DNA of 64,000 nt. Source: Vibrio sp. ED004 (lineage in GTDB: Bacteria > Pseudomonadota > Gammaproteobacteria > Enterobacterales > Vibrionaceae). Numbering within the stretch: the first letter of the stretch is position 1; the number at the start of each line of letters is the position of its first letter. The notes below the pieces were generated by a model. That model saw only the letters and a list, made by a program, of their open reading frames with translations, did not search any database and was not told where the DNA came from. Positions 63,364 through 64,000 of the stretch are shown here, piece after piece. The DNA is taken from assembly GCF_023206395.1 (NCBI RefSeq), contig NZ_CP066150.1, positions 930,001 to 994,000 of the forward strand. Reading direction: 5' to 3'. The translations under genes were made by a program, and so were the position numbers.

Positions 63364-64000
63364 ATGCTAATTGCACAACTGACAGACCTGCATATTAAGC
63401 AGGGGGGCAAGCACGCCTACAGAAAAGTGGATACGTTAAAATGTTTGCACGATGCCGTCGATCACATTAACCGTTTAAGTCCAAGGCCTGATTGCGTGGT
63501 GGTAACAGGTGATTTGGGTGACTTTGGAGTGTCGGAAGAGTACCTGTTGATTAACGAAGCTTTGTCTAAGTTCGAGATACCTCTGTATGTTATTCCGGGT
63601 AATCATGATGATAGGAATAACCTCCGTGATGGTTTGTCAGATCTCGTTTCGTTTGATCATCAGGAGTATTGTAACTTCGTTGCTGAAGAACATGGGGTCG
63701 TATTAGTTGGTTTGGATTCATCCGTCATTGGTAAGTCCTACGGCTATCTAAGCAATGAAACGCTAGACTGGCTAAGTTCAGTACTTATTGAGTATTCCGC
63801 TAAACCGAAAATGTTGTTTATACATCACCCTCCAATGAAGGTTGGGCTAAATCATATGGACGTTCAAAACCTTCAAAACAATGATGAATTTTATGATGTT
63901 CTTAAAGATCATGAGAACATCGTCGGCATATGCGCAGGGCATTTACATAGACCCATTACCGCTGTTTGGAATTCGATCCCAGTTTGGGTTGGCCCCTCAC
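63364..64000 (+). CDS. GpdQ-like metallophosphoesterase (partial, cut by window end)
   Basis: The first 212 codons of a calcineurin-type phosphoesterase. Metal-ligand motifs are complete: DLHI (Asp 8, His 10), TGDLGD, GNHDD, HHPP and GHLH. The block VVVTGDLGDFGVSEEYLLIN and overall spacing resemble GpdQ of Enterobacter, a glycerophosphodiesterase, more than CpdA. No signal peptide, so it acts in the cytoplasm. Located 5 bp after the ABC ATPase gene, it is likely to degrade the imported compound (inference). Confidence 0.9.
   Translation, partial: MLIAQLTDLHIKQGGKHAYRKVDTLKCLHDAVDHINRLSPRPDCVVVTGDLGDFGVSEEYLLINEALSKFEIPLYVIPGNHDDRNNLRDGLSDLVSFDHQEYCNFVAEEHGVVLVGLDSSVIGKSYGYLSNETLDWLSSVLIEYSAKPKMLFIHHPPMKVGLNHMDVQNLQNNDEFYDVLKDHENIVGICAGHLHRPITAVWNSIPVWVGPS

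Overview
The window looks like a Vibrio replicon, probably of the Splendidus/Harveyi type. This is inferred from the roughly 44% GC, the protein style and the gene set: a divergent norR/hmp pair (which lies on chromosome 2 in V. cholerae), a chitin-specific multidomain GH18 enzyme, a BCCT carrier, and many LysR/AraC/GGEEF regulators. Everything looks like ordinary accessory-rich vibrio chromosome except one decayed nest of mobile elements at 32.5-36.2 kb.

Layout. 1-5.6 kb: a copper/silver efflux operon (end of an outer-membrane factor, CusB-like adaptor with a CusF-like tail, CusA-like RND pump, Met/His-rich cupredoxin). 5.7-10.2 kb: a small hypothetical gene, two identical tRNA-Gly(TCC) genes, a threonine/serine exporter, YjdM and three GNAT acetyltransferases. 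10.4-16.4 kb: a DUF1800/DUF1501 pair, a VirK/YbjX protein, a lipoprotein, and a LysE exporter divergent from a LysR regulator. 16.4-19.7 kb: an AraC regulator divergent from a TonB-dependent receptor, with a Fur-box-like site between them. 19.9-26.9 kb: an ADP-ribosylglycohydrolase, a polar amino-acid ABC transporter operon, and the divergent yqhD/yqhC aldehyde-reductase pair. 27-32.5 kb: small membrane and lipoproteins, an unusual protein made of three RidA domains, an acyltransferase, a GNAT, a DUF417 protein and a single-domain RidA. 32.5-36.2 kb: a group II intron placed directly after a terminator, its reverse transcriptase gene split by an IS66-family insertion with clear inverted repeats and an 8-bp target duplication; both coding regions carry frameshifts. 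36.3-43.6 kb: a BCCT transporter, a large chitinase, a Cache-GGEEF diguanylate cyclase and a YgjV-like protein. 43.9-50.3 kb: a DUF4136 lipoprotein, a PBP5-type carboxypeptidase, a cysteine-cluster protein, LysR/DoxX, a long RluA-type pseudouridine synthase and a GST. 50.3-52.2 kb: curA and a NemR-like repressor, each preceded by the same 20-bp operator-like sequence. 52.3-54.9 kb: FKBP, a DsbA-like lipoprotein, an OmpA-like lipoprotein and a glutaredoxin. 55-58.1 kb: norR divergent from hmp, with NorR-type sites and a sigma-54 promoter between them. 58.5-64 kb: a LacI regulator, a complete binding-protein ABC importer and a GpdQ-like phosphodiesterase cut by the window end.

Functional threads: metal handling (Cus, cupredoxin, TonB receptor), electrophile/aldehyde and nitrosative stress (YqhD/YqhC, CurA/NemR-like/GST, NorR/Hmp, two RidA genes), and nutrient capture (chitinase, two ABC importers, BCCT). 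The strongest candidates for something not well described are the triple-RidA protein and the LacI-ABC-phosphodiesterase operon. The best direct structural observation is the IS66-in-intron nest.
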